This document shows, in pieces, positions 16,190 through 24,662 of a DNA stretch of 64,000 nt. The position numbers and the translations under genes are program-made. The notes beneath the pieces were generated by a model. The model was not told where the DNA came from and ran no database searches. It saw nothing but the letters and a program-made list of their open reading frames with translations. Within the stretch, counting starts at the first letter, position 1. Each line of letters starts with the position of its first letter. Where the stretch lies: the NCBI GenBank assembly GCA_051984675.1, contig JBPYFK010000163.1:1-64000 (forward strand), written 5' to 3'. Source of the stretch: JBPYFK01 sp051984675 (GTDB taxonomy: Bacteria > Actinomycetota > Actinomycetes > Mycobacteriales > Pseudonocardiaceae).

Positions 16190-18040
16190 CTACGCGTCGA
16201 GCCCGCCCATCACCAGCGGTAACCGGTCCAGACCATCCGCGGTGACCCGAATCGGCACTCCCCAGTCCTGGCGGCTCAACCGGCACGCCGGGTGCTCGAC
16301 CGCCGGATCGTCATCGCAACTGGCCCCCTGCGCCACGACATGCAGCACGCCCTCGGTGGCGCCGTCGGCGAACACCAGACGCCGGGTCAGGTCGGTGCCG
16401 ACACCCGCCCCCTCGACCAGCAGTCCTTCGGGGGAAGCGGTGACCTCCAATCGAGTGGACGGCCCGTAACGCTCGTCCAGCTTCTGACCCGGGGGTGGGG
16501 TGAACACCACGGCGAGTTCCACCTCAGCACTGACGTCCGTCGATGGCCGCCGCACCTGCTGCGACACACCAGCCACGAGCCGCGCTGTCACGCCGGGTGG
16601 CACCGGCCGCTCCAGTCGGTGGGCCGCGGACGCCACGACCACCAACTCGCCGTCGAACAGCGCCGCCCCGGACGGCTCGGCGATGCCGGTGACCAGCGTG
16701 GACATCACGCCGGCCACCGGGTCATACCGGCGAATCGCGCCGTTGTAGGTGTCACAGACCGCGACCGTGCCGTCCGGCAGCACGGCAACGCCCAGCGGGT
16801 GCTGCAGCAGCGCGTCGGCGGCCGGACCATCGGCATGGCCGAAGTCGAACAGTCCCGAACCGACCGCCGTGCGTACCTCGAAGCCGGCGTCCGAGCACTC
16901 GATCCAGCGCAACGCCGACGTCTCCGCATCCGCCAACCACAGCCGCTCGCCGCCGTCGGCGAGGCCGGACGGCTGCGCGAAGAACGCCTGATCAGCGGCA
17001 CCGTCGCGGAGCCCCTCCACCGTGGTGCCGGCGAAGCGCCGGACCGTCCCGGCGACCGGGTCGAACAACCCAAGGGTGTGGTTGCCGGCCATGGCGATCA
17101 CCACGCCGCCGGCCGGCTCCCACCAGGCGACATCCCACGGGCTGGTCAGCGGCGTGCGCAGGGCCGGACCGGAATCCGCGCCGTCCCGCCACTGCTCACC
17201 CGTCCCGGCGACCGTGCGGACCGCTCCATCGGACAGGCGCACGCCGCGCAGCAGGTGATTCACGGTGTCCGCGACCACCACGTCATAACCCACCTCGGCG
17301 GCCACGCGCTCCGGCAGGACCGTCAGACCGCCAGGCTCGGAGAAGGCCGCGGTCGCCGCCGGGCCGTCCGCGCGACCGCGCGTGCCCACGCCGATCCGCC
17401 GGACCACCGACTCGCCGTCGGGCGCGAGTTCGACCAGCGAGTGGTGGGCGGAATCCGACACCAGCAGCGTGCCGTCCAAGGCCACCACCTTTCCCGGATA
17501 CCGCAGCGTGGTGGCCTGCGGCTTGGGCGGGACGTAGGGCCCGTCCCCGCGATGCAGCGTCCCCTTGACCTCGTGCTCGGCGACGACGTCCGCGATCACG
17601 CGACGGAGTGCTTGGACGTGGCCCTCGCCTGCCGCCATGTGCACGACATAGCCTTCGGGATCGATCACGACGAGTGTCGGCCATGCCTTCACGGCATAGT
17701 TCTGCCAGGTCGTCAGCTTGGGATCGTCCAGGACCGGATGGTGCACCGCGTAGCGCTCGACGGCGGCGGCGACGGCGTCCCGGTCAGCCTCGTGCGCGAA
17801 CTTCGGCGAGTGCACGCCGATCGTCACGAGCGCGTCCGAGAACTCCTCCTCCAACGGTCGAAGCTCGTCGATCACGTGCAGGCAATTGATGCAGCAGAAC
17901 GTCCAGAAGTCCAGCAGCACGACGCGTCCGCGCAGGTCAGCGAGCCAGATCTGCTCGTTGTCAGTGTTCAGCCACTGACGGCCCACCAGTTCGGGGGCAC
18001 GGACACGGGCACGCTTGGTCGTCGTCGGCTCGATGCTCAC
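16190..18040 (-). CDS. thioredoxin-like protein with NHL beta-propeller
   Basis: 616 residues from GTG 18040 within GGGGGGTGAGC. Residues ~10-150 form a thioredoxin/AhpC-TSA-like domain with a CxxC motif in LLDFWTFCCINCLHV. The following ~350 residues hold NHL-type repeats of a six-bladed propeller (GLTVLPERVA, HPLGVAVLPDGTVAVCDTYN). The last ~130 residues form a beta-rich module. No signal peptide is seen, so it is probably cytoplasmic. This thioredoxin-NHL arrangement is widely conserved, with a presumed redox role but no defined substrate. A small membrane-peptide gene lies just upstream on the same strand. Confidence 0.82.
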   Translation of the reverse strand: MSIEPTTTKRARVRAPELVGRQWLNTDNEQIWLADLRGRVVLLDFWTFCCINCLHVIDELRPLEEEFSDALVTIGVHSPKFAHEADRDAVAAAVERYAVHHPVLDDPKLTTWQNYAVKAWPTLVVIDPEGYVVHMAAGEGHVQALRRVIADVVAEHEVKGTLHRGDGPYVPPKPQATTLRYPGKVVALDGTLLVSDSAHHSLVELAPDGESVVRRIGVGTRGRADGPAATAAFSEPGGLTVLPERVAAEVGYDVVVADTVNHLLRGVRLSDGAVRTVAGTGEQWRDGADSGPALRTPLTSPWDVAWWEPAGGVVIAMAGNHTLGLFDPVAGTVRRFAGTTVEGLRDGAADQAFFAQPSGLADGGERLWLADAETSALRWIECSDAGFEVRTAVGSGLFDFGHADGPAADALLQHPLGVAVLPDGTVAVCDTYNGAIRRYDPVAGVMSTLVTGIAEPSGAALFDGELVVVASAAHRLERPVPPGVTARLVAGVSQQVRRPSTDVSAEVELAVVFTPPPGQKLDERYGPSTRLEVTASPEGLLVEGAGVGTDLTRRLVFADGATEGVLHVVAQGASCDDDPAVEHPACRLSRQDWGVPIRVTADGLDRLPLVMGGLDA

Positions 18041-18077
18041 CCCCCAGTCAACAACACCGGAAGGCCCGATCTTCCGA

Positions 18078-18191
18078 CTAGCGGCGCAGACCGCCGCCGC
18101 TGCGCCGACCAGCGCGGTGATCGCCGACATAGAAGACGCTCGCGGCCACCGTGGGTACGAGAACACCAACCAGCGTGACCAGCGCTTCCAT
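18078..18191 (-). CDS. 37-residue single-span membrane peptide
   Basis: Starts at ATG 18191 with AAGGAGTAGGAGC immediately upstream, a strong ribosome-binding site. The peptide begins MEALVTLVGVLVPTVAASVF, a single hydrophobic helix, then a basic Arg/Gly tail (RAGRRSGGGLRR). It ends 37 nt before the start of the thioredoxin-NHL gene on the same strand, so they may be co-transcribed. Two similar tiny membrane peptides occur at 36972 and 49258. Function unknown. Confidence 0.5.
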   Translation of the reverse strand: MEALVTLVGVLVPTVAASVFYVGDHRAGRRSGGGLRR

Positions 18192-18629
18192 GCTCCTACT
18201 CCTTAAACCGCATCGGAGGAGACGAATCACCTCGTGATCATTTGATGGCGTTGGGTAACCGTCACAAGAGACACCGATGCCGAGGGCGCACCCAAGGCAG
18301 GGGTGTGACAAGGGAGGTAAAAGGGGAATGAACCCGAGATTTGGAAGGCTCCGCGATGCTGCCAGGTCGGGGGTCCGACAGCATCGCGGAGTCACTCGGA
18401 ATATCGGGCGGCACCCTCCAGTCGTTACACAGGACAGAGACTGTGACTTATGCCACTTATCTGGCCCGCAACGCCGCGCGCTTAAATCGGATCGTAGCTA
18501 CCTGATCACCGCATGCAATCGATCTCAGCATCCAAACATCGCGCTATATCGGGATGTATAGCAAGAGATCTAGATTCCTCTAGATCTTCCGATCGACGTT
18601 TCCCGCCGAGCGCCCCCCTCTGGGTCAGC
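18192..18629. other. 438-bp intergenic region with inverted repeats
   Basis: No convincing gene. It contains a 13-bp inverted repeat CTCCGCGATGCTG (18349-18361) / CAGCATCGCGGAG (18379-18391), and AGATCTAGA-TTCC-TCTAGATCT (18566-18587) 43 bp after the AAA ATPase stop, probably its terminator or a regulatory hairpin. CGGAATATCGGG (18397-18408) recurs inverted at 19853-19864, so copies flank the ATPase gene. Confidence 0.45.
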
Positions 18630-19820
18630 TCAGTCCTGGGTCAGCAGGTACCGGCCGAAATGCGGCACGGTGAAGGCGATCTGCCCGCGCTCGGCGGAGT
18701 AGACCAGCCCCTTCCTGATCAGGTTGTCCCGGGCCGGCGACAGCGACGACGGTTTGCGCTCCAGGTACTCCGCCACGGACGACGTCGACGCCGGCTCGTC
18801 CTGCCCCGCCACGACCTCGGCCATGGCACGCAGGTACTCGCGCTCCGCCGGAGTCGCCCGTTCGTACCGTGATCCGAAGAACCCGACCGCGAGTTCGCCT
18901 TCCGCTTCCGGCGCGGCCAGCCGCACATCGCTTTCGTCGATCGGGTCGCGCGGCGCGGTGTCCCACGCTGCTTTCCCGTACGCCTGAACGAAGTAGGGGT
19001 AACCCCCGGAGATCGTGAACAGCTCGTCCAGGGCCGCCGAGGTGATCCCGGCTTCCTCCCGCTCGATCGGCGCGACCACGGCGTGATCGGCGTGCGAGCG
19101 GTCCAGCCGATCGATTCGGATGTACCGGAACAGCCTTTCCGAGTACGACTTGCTGGCCGACAGCACCGCAGGCAGGTGCGGCAGGCCGGCGCCGACGACC
19201 ACAAGCGGCGTGCCGGATTGCGACAGCTCGTGGCAGGCCGCGCACAGCGCCGAGACATCGGCGGGCTGGACGTCCTGCATCTCGTCGATCAGCAGGGCCA
19301 CCCCGGTCCCGACGTCCGCCGCCAGCTCAGCTACGTCGGTGAACAGCTCCACCAGGTCGATCTCGATATCGCCGGAATCGCCCCTGCCCTCGGCCGCTGG
19401 GACGTCGATGCCCGGCTGCCAGCGGTCGCGCAGTTTGGCCCCGTCGGGATTGGACTTGAGCGCGAACGCCTTGAGCACGGCGAGAACCGCTTCGACGCGG
19501 TCCGGCGCGCGGTGGCGGACCGCCAGATCCCGCACCGCCCGGTGCAGTGCGGACGCCAGCGGTCGCCGCAACCCGGCGTCCGGCCGGGCTTCCACCTTTC
19601 CGGCGCCCCATCCACGGCGCAGCGCCATCGACCGCAGCTCGCCGAGCAGCACCGTCTTCCCGACCCCGCGCAGGCCGGTCAGGACCAGGCTGCGCTCCGG
19701 GCGGCTCCGGGCGACGCGCTCCAACACGACCTCGAAGGCGTCCACCTCGCGGTCGCGACCAGCCAGTTCCGGCGGTCGCTGCCCCGCGCCCGGGGCGAAG
19801 GGATTGCGCACGGGGTCCAT
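18630..19820 (-). CDS. AAA ATPase with C-terminal winged-helix-like region
   Basis: 396 residues. Walker A is GLRGVGKT (near residue 50) and Walker B is ALLIDEMQD, followed by a sensor-like VVVGAGLPHLP. An MGxPF-like lid region is FTISGGYPYFVQAYG, and the final ~80 residues (PSSLSPARDNLIRKGLVYSA) look like a winged helix. It belongs to the Orc/Cdc6-like STAND ATPases common in actinobacteria, whose function is generally unknown and may be DNA-binding or regulatory. It is monocistronic and flanked by inverted repeats on both sides, which could be sites for its own binding. Confidence 0.75.
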   Translation of the reverse strand: MDPVRNPFAPGAGQRPPELAGRDREVDAFEVVLERVARSRPERSLVLTGLRGVGKTVLLGELRSMALRRGWGAGKVEARPDAGLRRPLASALHRAVRDLAVRHRAPDRVEAVLAVLKAFALKSNPDGAKLRDRWQPGIDVPAAEGRGDSGDIEIDLVELFTDVAELAADVGTGVALLIDEMQDVQPADVSALCAACHELSQSGTPLVVVGAGLPHLPAVLSASKSYSERLFRYIRIDRLDRSHADHAVVAPIEREEAGITSAALDELFTISGGYPYFVQAYGKAAWDTAPRDPIDESDVRLAAPEAEGELAVGFFGSRYERATPAEREYLRAMAEVVAGQDEPASTSSVAEYLERKPSSLSPARDNLIRKGLVYSAERGQIAFTVPHFGRYLLTQD

Positions 19821-19899
19821 CGCTCGGACTGTATCCGGCCGTATAGCGATAACCCGATATTCCGCGAGAAACGTCTACGGCGTGTCGTCCTCGACTCGA

Positions 19900-19943
19900 T
19901 CTGCTTCTCTAGGGCCGCCTAGTAACAGTCCTAGAGAAGCAGA
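19900..19943. terminator. 14-bp perfect inverted repeat after the thiolase gene
   Basis: TCTGCTTCTCTAGG (19900-19913) and CCTAGAGAAGCAGA (19930-19943) with a 16-nt spacer. An alternative inner hairpin CTAGG-GCCG-CCTAG also exists. It lies 18 bp past the thiolase stop, so it most likely terminates that gene, but it could also act upstream of the AAA ATPase gene. Confidence 0.55.
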
Positions 19944-19960
19944 GGCACCGGTCTCTGATC

Positions 19961-21238
19961 TCAGCGCTCGACGATGGCCGTGACGCCCTGACCGCCAGCG
20001 GCGCAGATCGAGATCAGGCCGCGTCCCGAACCGCGCTCCGCGAGCAGCTTGCCCAGGGTCGCCACGATCCGGCCGCCGGTGGCGGCGAACGGGTGGCCGG
20101 CGGCCAACGACGAGCCGTTGACGTTGAGGCGGTCCGAATCGATCTCCCCGAGCGGCGCGGACAGGCCGAGCCGGTTCTTGCAGAAGTCCGCGTCCCGCCA
20201 GGCACCCAGAGTCGCGAGCACCTGCGACGCGAATGCTTCGTGGATCTCGTAGAAGTCGAAGTCACCGAGCCCGAGACCATTGCGTTCCAGCAGCTTCGGC
20301 ACCGCGTAGGCCGGCGCCATCAGCAACCCCTCGTCGCCGCTGACGTGGTCGACCGACGCCGGAACGATGTCGCGCACGTACGCCAGCACCGGAAGTTTGT
20401 GCTGCTCGGCCCAGTCCTCGCTGGCCAGCAGCACGGTCGACGCGCCGTCTGACAGCGGCGTCGAGTTGCCGGCCGTCATGGTCGCGCCGTCGCCCTTGCC
20501 GAACACGGGCTTGAGCGTGGCGAGCTTCTCCACCGACGAGTCCGCCCGCAGGTTCTGGTCTCGTGTCAGGCCGAGGAACGGGGTCACCAGGTCGTCGAAG
20601 AACCCCCGCTCGTAGGCGGCGGCCAGGCGGTGGTGGCTGCGCGCGGCCAGTTCGTCCTGGTCGGCACGGCTGATCCCCCACGCTTCCGCCGTCTTGGCGG
20701 CGTGCTCGCCCATCGACAGCCCGGTGCGCGGCTCCGCGTTCTGCGGGATCTCCGGGACGATGTGCTGCGGCCGGACGCCGGCCAGCGCGGCCAGTTTCGC
20801 ACCGAGACCCTTGGCGTGGTTGGCCTTCAGCAGAACCCTGCGCAGGTCCTCGTTGAGCTGGATCGGGGCGTCGCTGGCGGTGTCGACCCCACCGGCGATA
20901 CCGCTGTCCAGCTGCCCGAGCGCGATCTTGTTGGCCACCGACGTGACCGCTTCCAGACCGGTCGCGCAGGCCATCTGGACGTCGTGCGCCGGCGTACGCG
21001 GGTCGAGTCCGCTGCCGAGCACGGTTTCACGCGCGAGATTGAAATCACGGCTGTGCTTGAGGACCGCGCCCGCGACGAACTCGCCGACCTGCTCACCCCG
21101 CAGGCCGAAGCGGGCGACCAGGCCGTTCAGGGCCGCGGTGAGCATGTCCTGGTTACTGGCCTGCGCGTACGGGCCACCGGACCGGGCGAACGGAATCCGG
21201 TTGCCGCCGACGATGGCGACACGACGAGTGCTCGACAT
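19961..21238 (-). CDS. fadA2: acetyl-CoA C-acyltransferase (thiolase), FadA2/FadI-like
   Basis: 425 residues from ATG 21238 (GGGAG six nt upstream). Thiolase landmarks are the nucleophilic Cys in VQMACATGLEAV (~residue 95), GNSTPLSDGAS, EIHEAFASQVLA, and NVNGSSLAAGHPFAATGGR with ISICAAGGQGVTA (second catalytic Cys). It splits 3-ketoacyl-CoA to acetyl-CoA and a shortened acyl-CoA. It diverges from fabG4 across a 193-bp region holding the shared palindrome, the same arrangement as mycobacterial fadA2/fabG4/htdX. Confidence 0.88.
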   Translation of the reverse strand: MSSTRRVAIVGGNRIPFARSGGPYAQASNQDMLTAALNGLVARFGLRGEQVGEFVAGAVLKHSRDFNLARETVLGSGLDPRTPAHDVQMACATGLEAVTSVANKIALGQLDSGIAGGVDTASDAPIQLNEDLRRVLLKANHAKGLGAKLAALAGVRPQHIVPEIPQNAEPRTGLSMGEHAAKTAEAWGISRADQDELAARSHHRLAAAYERGFFDDLVTPFLGLTRDQNLRADSSVEKLATLKPVFGKGDGATMTAGNSTPLSDGASTVLLASEDWAEQHKLPVLAYVRDIVPASVDHVSGDEGLLMAPAYAVPKLLERNGLGLGDFDFYEIHEAFASQVLATLGAWRDADFCKNRLGLSAPLGEIDSDRLNVNGSSLAAGHPFAATGGRIVATLGKLLAERGSGRGLISICAAGGQGVTAIVER

Positions 21239-21356
21239 GCCCACTCCCTTAAGTGCTGCTGCTCGCGGATGTTGGGGTGCTTGATCGCGGAGGTTGACGT
21301 TCCATGAGGCATATCGCCCCCATCGGGGCTGGCCATCATCGCCCTCCGGCTCTAAC

Positions 21357-21370
21357 CTACTGGCGAGTAG
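21357..21370. promoter_or_regulatory. putative TetR-type operator, copy 2 (fadA2/fabG4 divergent promoter)
   Basis: CTACTGGCGAGTAG, a palindrome with 5-bp arms around GGCG, is identical (as reverse complement) to the element at 24621. It lies 61 bp upstream of fabG4 and ~119 bp upstream of fadA2, so it could control both directions. Confidence 0.65.
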
Positions 21371-21431
21371 TTAATGTGTCGAGAGTGCCCGTCACCACCT
21401 TCGGGTACGACCCAGTTCACGGAGTGCGCGC

Positions 21432-22799
21432 ATGGCTGACCAGTACCAGAAGTTCGTCAACTCACCGCTCGGGAAGCAGCTGGCCAAGCGGCTGGGCCTG
21501 CCCGACCCCACCCCGCTGCGCCGGTTCACCACCGGTGACCCGGTTGTCTCCGGCAAAGTCCTGCTGGGCGCCGCCGAAGGTTCCCGCCTGCACAAGGCCG
21601 TCTCGGGGGTGCTCGCGGAGACCGACGCGCAGGTGGTCGAAGCATCGAGCACTGGCCAGGCCGAGAACAACGACACCCGCTACTCCGCGCTGGTCTTCGA
21701 CGCCACCGGCATCGCCGCGAGCGGCGAGCTGTCCCAGCTCTACGAGTTCCTGCACTCCGCGATCCGCGCCGTCGGCACCTGCGGACGGGTGATCGTTTTG
21801 GGCACTCCGCCGGAGGAGACTTCCGGCCCGACCGAGCGGACCGCCCAGCGCGCTCTCGAAGGCATCGTGCGCAGCGTCGGCAAGGAACTCAAGCGTGGCG
21901 CGACCACGCAGCTCGTGTACGTGTCCCCGGGCGCGGAGAACGCCATCGACTCGACGCTGCGGTTCCTGCTGTCCGCGAAGTCCGCGTTCGTGTCCGCCCA
22001 GGTGATCCGGGTCGGCGCAAGCCAGGACGGCGTCGACCTCCCGGCCGACCCGTGGCAGCGACCGCTCGCGGACAAGGTCGCGCTGGTCACCGGCGCGTCC
22101 CGGGGCATCGGCGCGGCGATCGCGGAAACCCTGGCCCGTGATGGGGCGCACGTCATCTGCCTGGACATCCCGGCGCAGGGCGAGGACCTGAGCAAGGTGG
22201 CCAACCGCATCGGCGGTTCCGCGCTGCAGCTGGACATCACCGCCGAGGACGCCGGGCGCCGGATCGCCGAATACTGCACCGAACGGCACGGCGGGCTGGA
22301 CGTCGTCGTGCACAACGCCGGCATCACCCGGGACAAGACGATCGGGCGGATGGAGCGCGGCCGGTGGGAATCGGTGATCGCGGTGAACCTGACCGCGCAG
22401 GAGCGGATCAACGACGTGCTGCTCGGGGCGGAGTCCCCGCTGCGGCCGGGCGGCCGGATCATCAGCGTCGCGTCGATCAGCGGCATCGCCGGCAACGTCG
22501 GCCAGACGAACTACGCGGCTTCCAAGGCCGGCGTGATCGGCATGGTGCAGGGGCTCGCGCCGCGGGCCGCGGAGCGCCAGTACACGATCAACGCGGTCGC
22601 CCCGGGCTTCATCGAGACCAAGATGACCGCGGCGGTGCCGTTCCTGATCCGCGAAGCCGGCCGGCGCATGAACAGCCTGTCGCAGGGCGGGCTTCCGGTC
22701 GACGTCGCCGAAACCATCGCGTGGTACGCCAACCCGGCCTCCAGTGGCGTGAACGGCAACGTCGTGCGCGTGTGCGGCCAGAGCCTGTTGGGAGCCTGA
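21432..22799 (+). CDS. fabG4: 3-oxoacyl-ACP/CoA reductase, FabG4 type
   Basis: 455 residues, about twice a normal FabG. The first ~210 residues form a flavodoxin-like extra domain typical of FabG4. The second half is a full ketoreductase with NAD(H) loop VTGASRGIGAAIA, NAG in VVHNAGITRD, catalytic Ser in SVASISGIAG, and Tyr/Lys in YAASKAG. FabG4 reduces 3-ketoacyl-CoAs, preferring NADH in mycobacteria. It is followed after 1 bp by htdX, so the pair is an operon giving reduction then dehydration (or the reverse in beta-oxidation). Confidence 0.9.
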   Translation: MADQYQKFVNSPLGKQLAKRLGLPDPTPLRRFTTGDPVVSGKVLLGAAEGSRLHKAVSGVLAETDAQVVEASSTGQAENNDTRYSALVFDATGIAASGELSQLYEFLHSAIRAVGTCGRVIVLGTPPEETSGPTERTAQRALEGIVRSVGKELKRGATTQLVYVSPGAENAIDSTLRFLLSAKSAFVSAQVIRVGASQDGVDLPADPWQRPLADKVALVTGASRGIGAAIAETLARDGAHVICLDIPAQGEDLSKVANRIGGSALQLDITAEDAGRRIAEYCTERHGGLDVVVHNAGITRDKTIGRMERGRWESVIAVNLTAQERINDVLLGAESPLRPGGRIISVASISGIAGNVGQTNYAASKAGVIGMVQGLAPRAAERQYTINAVAPGFIETKMTAAVPFLIREAGRRMNSLSQGGLPVDVAETIAWYANPASSGVNGNVVRVCGQSLLGA

Positions 22800-22800
22800 C

Positions 22801-23691
22801 ATGACCAGTTCGAGCGAGACGGCTGACATCAGGGAACTCGCTGGCACGCCGAACCTCTCGGCGCTCTACGCGAAAGCGGCCCTGACCGCGCCGACCCGGC
22901 GGGGCACGACGCTGCCCAGCACCGAATACATCCGGCGCGATGCGACGGTGGATCGGGAGCACCTGACCGAATACAACCGCGTGTGCGGGTTCGGGCTGCG
23001 GGACGAACTGCCGGTGACCTACCCGCACGTGTTGTCCTTCGGCATGTCGGTGCGATTGATGACCGACCCCGGATTCCCGTTCGCGCTCCCTGGCCTGGTG
23101 CATGTGGCCAACAGCATCGTGCAGCGCCGGCCCCTGCGGATCACGGACACGTTCGATCAGCGGGTGCGGGTGGCCAACCTGCGGGCGCACCCCAAGGGGC
23201 GACAGTTCGACGTGATCACCGAGACCATCGTGTCGGGTGAGACCGTCTGGACGGAATACAGCACCTACCTGCGGCGGGGCAGCTCGGGCGACGCCGAGGA
23301 GCAGGCAGGGGCAGACCGGGCGGGGCGCCAGCCCGTGGAGCTGGAGCCGGGCCACTCCACCGCCAAGTGGCGGCTCGCCGGCGACCTGGGGCGCCGCTAC
23401 GCGCACGTGTCGGGCGACCACAACCCGATCCACCTGCACCCGATCACGGCGAAGGCGTTCGGATTCCCCCGAACGATCGCGCACGGCATGTGGTCGAAGG
23501 CGCGCTGCCTGGCGTCGTTCGACGGCCGGCTGCCCGATGCCTGCGCGGTCGACGTCGAGTTCCGCAAGCCGGTCCTGCTTCCATCCACTGTGGAGTTCAC
23601 GGAGTGGGCGGCCGGCGCCGGGTTCGACTTCGCGCTGCACGCCGCGAAGTCCGGCAAGTCGCACCTGCTCGGCACGGTCACCGCGCTGTAG
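22801..23691 (+). CDS. htdX: MaoC-like (R)-hydratase/dehydratase, HtdX-like
   Basis: 296 residues with a double hot-dog layout. The C-terminal half has the hydratase motif in HVSGDHNPIHLHPITAKAFG (Asp and His six residues apart) followed by IAHGMW. It interconverts 3-hydroxyacyl and 2-enoyl thioesters. The ATG lies one base after the fabG4 stop, implying translational coupling. A terminator follows between it and the convergent TetR gene. Confidence 0.87.
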   Translation: MTSSSETADIRELAGTPNLSALYAKAALTAPTRRGTTLPSTEYIRRDATVDREHLTEYNRVCGFGLRDELPVTYPHVLSFGMSVRLMTDPGFPFALPGLVHVANSIVQRRPLRITDTFDQRVRVANLRAHPKGRQFDVITETIVSGETVWTEYSTYLRRGSSGDAEEQAGADRAGRQPVELEPGHSTAKWRLAGDLGRRYAHVSGDHNPIHLHPITAKAFGFPRTIAHGMWSKARCLASFDGRLPDACAVDVEFRKPVLLPSTVEFTEWAAGAGFDFALHAAKSGKSHLLGTVTAL

Positions 23692-23703
23692 GGAGGCTGC
23701 CGG

Positions 23704-23733
23704 AAGCGGGGATCGAGCTGTCGATCCCCGCTT
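23704..23733. terminator. terminator after htdX
   Basis: A 13-bp stem AAGCGGGGATCGA (23704-23716) / TCGATCCCCGCTT (23721-23733) with a GCTG loop, ending in TTT. Confidence 0.85.
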
Positions 23734-23802
23734 TCGAGCAACCGACGGAACGGCGCTGCTTCCGGGCTGGTTGCCCCACGGCCGGCGAGATGCTCCACAT
23801 TT

Positions 23803-23832
23803 CCCGACCAGTGGAGTGACTCACTGGTCGGG
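23803..23832 (-). terminator. inverted repeat overlapping the TetR stop codon
   Basis: CCCGACCAGTG (23803-23813) / CACTGGTCGGG (23822-23832), an 11-bp perfect stem that includes the last codons and stop of the TetR gene. It could end that transcript, or antagonise read-through from htdX. Confidence 0.5.
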
Positions 23833-24537
23833 CTTCCAGTGTCGTCCCTCGACCAGGTCACCGAAGCCCATCCACACCAGGTTCATCAGCCGCATCGCCA
23901 GCTCGTCCGGGGTGTACTCCGGGTGGTCGATCCACCAGTCCAGCAGCGACTCGCCCGCGCCGACCAGCGCCGCCGCGAACGGCATGAACTGCTCGACCGT
24001 CGCCGGTTCGCGGTGCGCGGGGGCGGGCGTCGCCCGCGCCAGCAACTCCGCGATGAGCTCGACCGTGCGATTCCGCCATTCGAGCAGCTCGCTGGAGAAC
24101 GGCTCGCCCTGCTCGCCCGCCTGGCGGTGCAGCACCGTCCAGCTGGCGCGGTTGTCACTGACGTATTGGAACAGCAGGCGCAGCCCGTGCCAGAGCTGCT
24201 CGTCGGGACGCAGGGTCTCGTCCACAGCCTCGCTGAGCGCTTCCACCAGGCGCGCCGCCTCACGCTGGATGCAGGCGACGAACAGCTCGTCCTTGGCCCC
24301 GAGGTAGGCGTAGATCATCGGCTTCGAGATGCCCGCGACCTCGGAGATCTCGTCCATCGACGCGGCGTGGAAGCCGCGCTCGGCGAAGACGTTCACGGCC
24401 GCGTCCAGGATCTGCCGCTCCCGCACCGAGCGGGGCAGCCTCCGGGTCTTGACCTGTCTGCCGGCGTTGCGGGCCCGTGCGCCGGTCCGTAGATCCCCCT
24501 GCTGCATCTCCGCCTGCCGCTCTCGGCTGTTGCTCAT
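23821..24537 (-). CDS. TetR-family regulator of the fad/lipid genes
   Basis: 238 residues from ATG 24537 (a GTG at 24546 is an alternative; neither has a clear ribosome-binding site). After a basic 35-residue lead, the TetR DNA-binding domain spans ~35-85 (RQILDAAVNVFAERGFHAAS, then ISKPMIYAYLGAKDELF). The ligand domain follows (VLHRQAGEQGEP, LLDWWIDHPEYTPDELAMRL). It is divergent from the SCP2-like gene, with the shared palindrome between them, and is a neighbour of fabG4-htdX-fadA2. It is inferred to repress these genes and itself and to respond to an acyl-CoA. Confidence 0.82.
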   Translation of the reverse strand: MSNSRERQAEMQQGDLRTGARARNAGRQVKTRRLPRSVRERQILDAAVNVFAERGFHAASMDEISEVAGISKPMIYAYLGAKDELFVACIQREAARLVEALSEAVDETLRPDEQLWHGLRLLFQYVSDNRASWTVLHRQAGEQGEPFSSELLEWRNRTVELIAELLARATPAPAHREPATVEQFMPFAAALVGAGESLLDWWIDHPEYTPDELAMRLMNLVWMGFGDLVEGRHWKPDQ

Positions 24538-24620
24538 TCGTTGCACTTAACCATGTCAGTCGACCTTGGCGCGCGTGTGGCCGCGCATGAATCCAGGTTA
24601 CTGCCAGCTTGCCGGCTTAT

Positions 24621-24634
24621 CTACTCGCCAGTAG
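24621..24634. promoter_or_regulatory. putative TetR-type operator, copy 3 (tetR/SCP2 divergent promoter)
   Basis: CTACTCGCCAGTAG, exactly the reverse complement of the element at 21357. It is ~28 bp upstream of the SCP2-like ATG and ~85 bp upstream of the TetR start, which fits autoregulation plus control of the SCP2-like gene. Confidence 0.65.
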
Positions 24635-24662
24635 CCTGACGGGAGGCCAAGGAGGTGCGCGC

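Noticed and set aside
16292..18178. 628-residue frame antisense to the thioredoxin-NHL gene
   Set aside because: Mirror of the real gene, lacking motifs and a plausible start.
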